From NCBI RefSeq assembly GCF_028356935.1, contig NZ_CP102798.1, positions 434,001-498,000 on the forward strand: 64,000 bases of DNA, written 5' to 3'. Below the pieces are notes generated by a model, which worked only from the letters and a program-made list of their open reading frames with translations, was not told the DNA's origin and ran no database searches. This document shows, piece by piece, positions 62,092 through 64,000 of this stretch; positions within the stretch are counted from its first letter, which is position 1, and each line of letters starts with the position of its first letter. Source of the stretch: Lysinibacillus sp. OF-1. GTDB lineage: Bacteria > Bacillota > Bacilli > Bacillales_A > Planococcaceae. Both the position numbers and the translations under genes were made by a program.

Positions 62092-62134
62092 AAGAATCTG
62101 CTCGTTTTCCATAGAGGAATTTCGGCAGATTCTT
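62092..62134 (-). terminator. Intercistronic hairpin / partial terminator between metQ and metN
   Basis: AAGAATCTGC (62092-62101) and GCAGATTCTT (62125-62134) form a perfect 10-bp stem. On the minus strand it is followed by GCTTTTTA, a weak T run. It could end part of the transcripts or protect the metQ 3' end. Confidence 0.6.
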
Positions 62135-62160
62135 CAGCTACTAGAAGCTTCCTGAATGTA

Positions 62161-62991
62161 TTACCAGCTAGGGATTACTGAACCTTTGAATTCTTCTTCA
62201 ATGAATTGACGTACTTCATCAGATTGGTAAGCCTCAACGAACTTTTTAATTGTTGGGTCATTTTCATTTTCTGCACGTACCACAATATAGTTCACATATG
62301 GAGAGTCAGTAGATTCTAAAAGAATAGCGTCATCTTTAGGATTAATGCCAGCTTCCAATGCGAAGTTTGTATTAATAGCTGCTACATCTACTTCACTAAG
62401 CTGCTTAGGAATTTGAGCTGCCTCTAATTCGATGAATTTTAAATTCTTTTTGTTTTCTTCTACATCACGGATAGAGGCTGTTAAATCTGCCCCATCTTTT
62501 AATTTTATATAGCCTGCTTCCTGTAAAACAAAGAGGGCACGAGCACCATTTGTTGGGTCATTTGGTAAACCAAATGTTGCACCATCCGGAATGTCATCAA
62601 AGGATTTATATTTTTCAGAGTAAATACCCATTGGATTTAAAATCGTTTTGCCTACTGTTACTAAATCTGTATCATGATCTTTATTAAACGTATCGAGGAA
62701 AGGCTCGTGTTGATAGCTATTCGCATCAAGATCACCTTCAGATAAGGATGTATTAGGTAAAACATAATCAGAAAATGATTTAAGCTCTACTTCTAGCCCA
62801 TTTTCTTTGGCTACTTTCGCTGCAACTTCTGCGATTTGTTCGTGTGGACCAGACGTGACACCTACGACGATTTTATTTTCATTAATTGCTTCAGCTTGAC
62901 CTTTACTCTCTTCTTTAGAGCCACAACCTGCTAGAGCTGCTGCTAATGTAAGACTTGCAAAACCTACTAAAAATTTATTTTTCTTTTTCAT
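62161..62991 (-). CDS. metQ: Methionine-binding lipoprotein MetQ
   Basis: A 276-residue NlpA/MetQ lipoprotein: Lys-rich N-terminus, hydrophobic core, lipobox LAGC (Cys22), then the binding fold (KIVVGVTSGPHEQIAE; QHEPFLDTFN; the C-terminal FKGSVIPSW). It captures methionine outside the membrane for MetNI. It is the first gene of the operon behind the SAM riboswitch, an order Q-N-I that differs from the metNPQ order of Bacillus subtilis. The frame opens five codons earlier, but GGAGG supports ATG 62991. Confidence 0.93.
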   Translation of the reverse strand: MKKKNKFLVGFASLTLAAALAGCGSKEESKGQAEAINENKIVVGVTSGPHEQIAEVAAKVAKENGLEVELKSFSDYVLPNTSLSEGDLDANSYQHEPFLDTFNKDHDTDLVTVGKTILNPMGIYSEKYKSFDDIPDGATFGLPNDPTNGARALFVLQEAGYIKLKDGADLTASIRDVEENKKNLKFIELEAAQIPKQLSEVDVAAINTNFALEAGINPKDDAILLESTDSPYVNYIVVRAENENDPTIKKFVEAYQSDEVRQFIEEEFKGSVIPSW

Positions 62992-63032
62992 GAAAACTAC
63001 CTCCAAGATTGTTTTTATCGGTTTTTGAAAAT

Positions 63033-63185
63033 AAAAAAACTCTCTTACAAACTAAGAGAGGCTCATGAAAAAATGTCCTCTCTTATCTATCAAACGATAA
63101 TCGTTTGCAGGATTTAGCACCTTCCTTCTAAAAGGAGGTTGCCGAGCTTCATAGGGCCAGTCCCTCAGCTACTCTTGATAAGAGA
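63033..63185 (-). promoter_or_regulatory. SAM-I (S-box) riboswitch with terminator
   Basis: Read on the minus strand the leader contains the S-box core: TCTCTTATC, AGAG, GCTGAGGGA, GCCC, TGAAGC, CGGCAACC, then GGTGCTAAATCCTGC. The closing P1 helix pairs 63177-63185 with 63079-63087. Downstream, CTCTCTTA/TAAGAGAG (63040-63060) plus seven T form the terminator, and its 5' arm can alternatively pair with the P1 3' strand. High SAM should therefore stop transcription before metQ. Confidence 0.95.
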
Positions 63186-63306
63186 TTTATCATATTTTTT
63201 TGTAATTCCGATAGAACTAATATAATTTATAGGTTATAGTAAGTCAATAAATATTTTTTAAATTTTTTATATTATTATAATATTTCGTCATGAAAGAGGG
63301 ATAGCA

Positions 63307-63810
63307 ATGTCTGTAAGAGTTAATTATGGTATAGGTTCATTTGGCAAGGTTGTAAGTGCTCGATTGCTAATGGGTACAGACATTATTGAAGGAATGGAGG
63401 CACTTTGTGAGGAGAACCATATTGAGTCAGCAACAATTGTTAGCTGTATAGGTAGCCTTCAAAAGAGTAGCTTTGTTTATTTAGTACCTGATGAAACATC
63501 ACAGATTAACGTAAGTTTTAGCGATGTCATAAAAAAAGAGGGGCCACTTGAATTGATCCAAGGCTCTGGCGTAGTATGTAAGCGCGATGGGGGATATGAA
63601 ACACATTTCCATGGTTCTATGAGTGATCAATGGGGCATCGTGTCAGGGGGGCATTTAATGAAGAGGGGGAACCCTGTTATTACGGCTGACATAGTGCTAG
63701 CTGAGGTTCAAGGCATCCAGCACTTTCGAAAATTTGATGAAGAAACAGGCCATGTTCAATTTTATCCATTAGAACACGGTTTACAGCAGCCAAGGAAAAT
63801 TGAAAAATAG
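63307..63810 (+). CDS. PPC/DUF296-domain protein
   Basis: A 167-residue single-domain PPC (plant and prokaryote conserved) protein: FGKVVSARLLMGTDIIEGMEALCEE, then ATIVSCIGSLQKSSF, ELIQGSGVV, and THFHGSMSDQWGIVSGGHL with the conserved histidines. Bacterial members form trimers and are sometimes called DNA-binding by analogy with plant AT-hook proteins, but this one has no AT-hook. Role is unknown. An AGAGGG site precedes the ATG. It is divergent from the S-box operon. Confidence 0.83.
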   Translation: MSVRVNYGIGSFGKVVSARLLMGTDIIEGMEALCEENHIESATIVSCIGSLQKSSFVYLVPDETSQINVSFSDVIKKEGPLELIQGSGVVCKRDGGYETHFHGSMSDQWGIVSGGHLMKRGNPVITADIVLAEVQGIQHFRKFDEETGHVQFYPLEHGLQQPRKIEK

Positions 63811-63865
63811 CGAAAATGATACTAACTTTTTCTTTTCACTGAGCTGAATGTTCCTTCCTGAATTA

Positions 63866-63905
63866 AAAAATGTTAGACCGAGCTTATAATCGGTCTAACA
63901 TTTTT
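63866..63905. terminator. Bidirectional terminator after the PPC gene
   Basis: AAAAATGTTAGACCGA (63866-63881) and TCGGTCTAACATTTTT (63890-63905) form a perfect 16-bp stem with an eight-base loop, between converging genes. Confidence 0.9.
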
Positions 63906-63931
63906 ACTTTTGTCCCAGCCTCATGTCATGG

Positions 63932-64000
63932 TTAAGGGTTGAATAATTGTAATTGTTCGATTCTATGGATTGCTTCACGTAAGCGTTCCTCGCTAACAAG
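63932..64000 (-). CDS. C-terminal fragment of a gene entering from the right
   Basis: On the minus strand an open frame from the window edge reads LVSEERLREAIHRIEQLQLF and ends NP-stop at 63932-63934. The pattern LVSEERLREAIxRI resembles the last helix of PLP-dependent aminotransferases, but 22 residues are not enough to assign it. The strong terminator just beyond supports a real gene end. Confidence 0.5.
   Translation of the reverse strand, partial: LVSEERLREAIHRIEQLQLFNP

Overview
This window looks like a chromosomal segment of an AT-rich, spore-forming-type Bacillota. The best guess is Lysinibacillus or a close relative in the Bacillaceae/Caryophanaceae. That rests on gene content and order (a complete yngJ-I-H-HB-G-F-E-type leucine operon, YfmM, YczE, YkvI, SE1832 and HelD homologues), strong AGGAGG ribosome-binding sites and frequent TTG/GTG starts. 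No rRNA, tRNA or CRISPR array was seen. Most of the window is ordinary core metabolism, with one small decayed mobile island and several regulatory curiosities.

Layout. 1-10.7 kb: multidrug-type ABC exporter, double-GNAT protein, a 40-residue basic small protein, HelD, a glycerophosphodiesterase, DUF2804, an amidase-fold protein, a nitroreductase and an M20 dipeptidase. 10.7-13.1 kb: an island bounded by 33-bp direct repeats, with a frameshifted tyrosine-integrase remnant and a convergent gene pair resembling the sce7725/Beta-protein and sce7726 families, the latter with a PD-(D/E)XK-like motif. 13.2-19.0 kb: a Fur-controlled siderophore locus with two lipoprotein binding proteins, a ferredoxin-reductase-like flavoprotein and two AraC regulators. 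One AraC frame runs without a stop into a binding-protein gene. No permease or ATPase is present. 19.1-24 kb: two tandem SDRs divergent from a GAF-LuxR regulator, an orphan ECF sigma factor, and a MarR-Spx pair behind twin palindromes. 24.3-37.4 kb: YfmM, SE1832, a PseG/SpsG-like protein, an atypical SDR, an FMN reductase, a 1260-residue SF1 helicase with a large coiled-coil insert and a coupled partner, a GT2-TPR protein, a 38-residue membrane protein and topoisomerase III.

37.6-42.7 kb: an RpiR regulator, M20 hydrolase, GNAT, MenC/NSAR enolase and YkvI transporter, matching the known D- to L-amino acid conversion route through N-succinyl intermediates. 43-51.7 kb: a TetR regulator, a 14-bp perfect operator and the leucine/isovalerate degradation operon (isovaleryl-CoA to acetoacetate plus acetyl-CoA). 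An elaborate multi-hairpin element lies after the first enzyme gene. 51.7-57.1 kb: VanZ, a SprA-like protein lacking its HExxH motif, YbaK, YczE, a PRK06851-type NTPase and Kbl. 57.1-63.2 kb: a SAM riboswitch drives metQ-metN-metI. The same transcript appears to continue into a crotonase, an FMN alpha-hydroxy-acid oxidase and a class III CoA-transferase. 63.3-64 kb: a PPC/DUF296 protein and the tail of a gene entering from the right.

The most interesting candidates are the direct-repeat island with its two-gene cargo, the S-box operon extended by three acyl-CoA/hydroxy-acid enzymes, the AraC-lipoprotein fusion with an embedded Fur box and ribosome-binding site, and the coiled-coil SF1 helicase with its coupled partner. 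Family names come from recognising sequence motifs by eye, with no database search behind them. Start codons were moved where a good ribosome-binding site sits inside the longest open frame.
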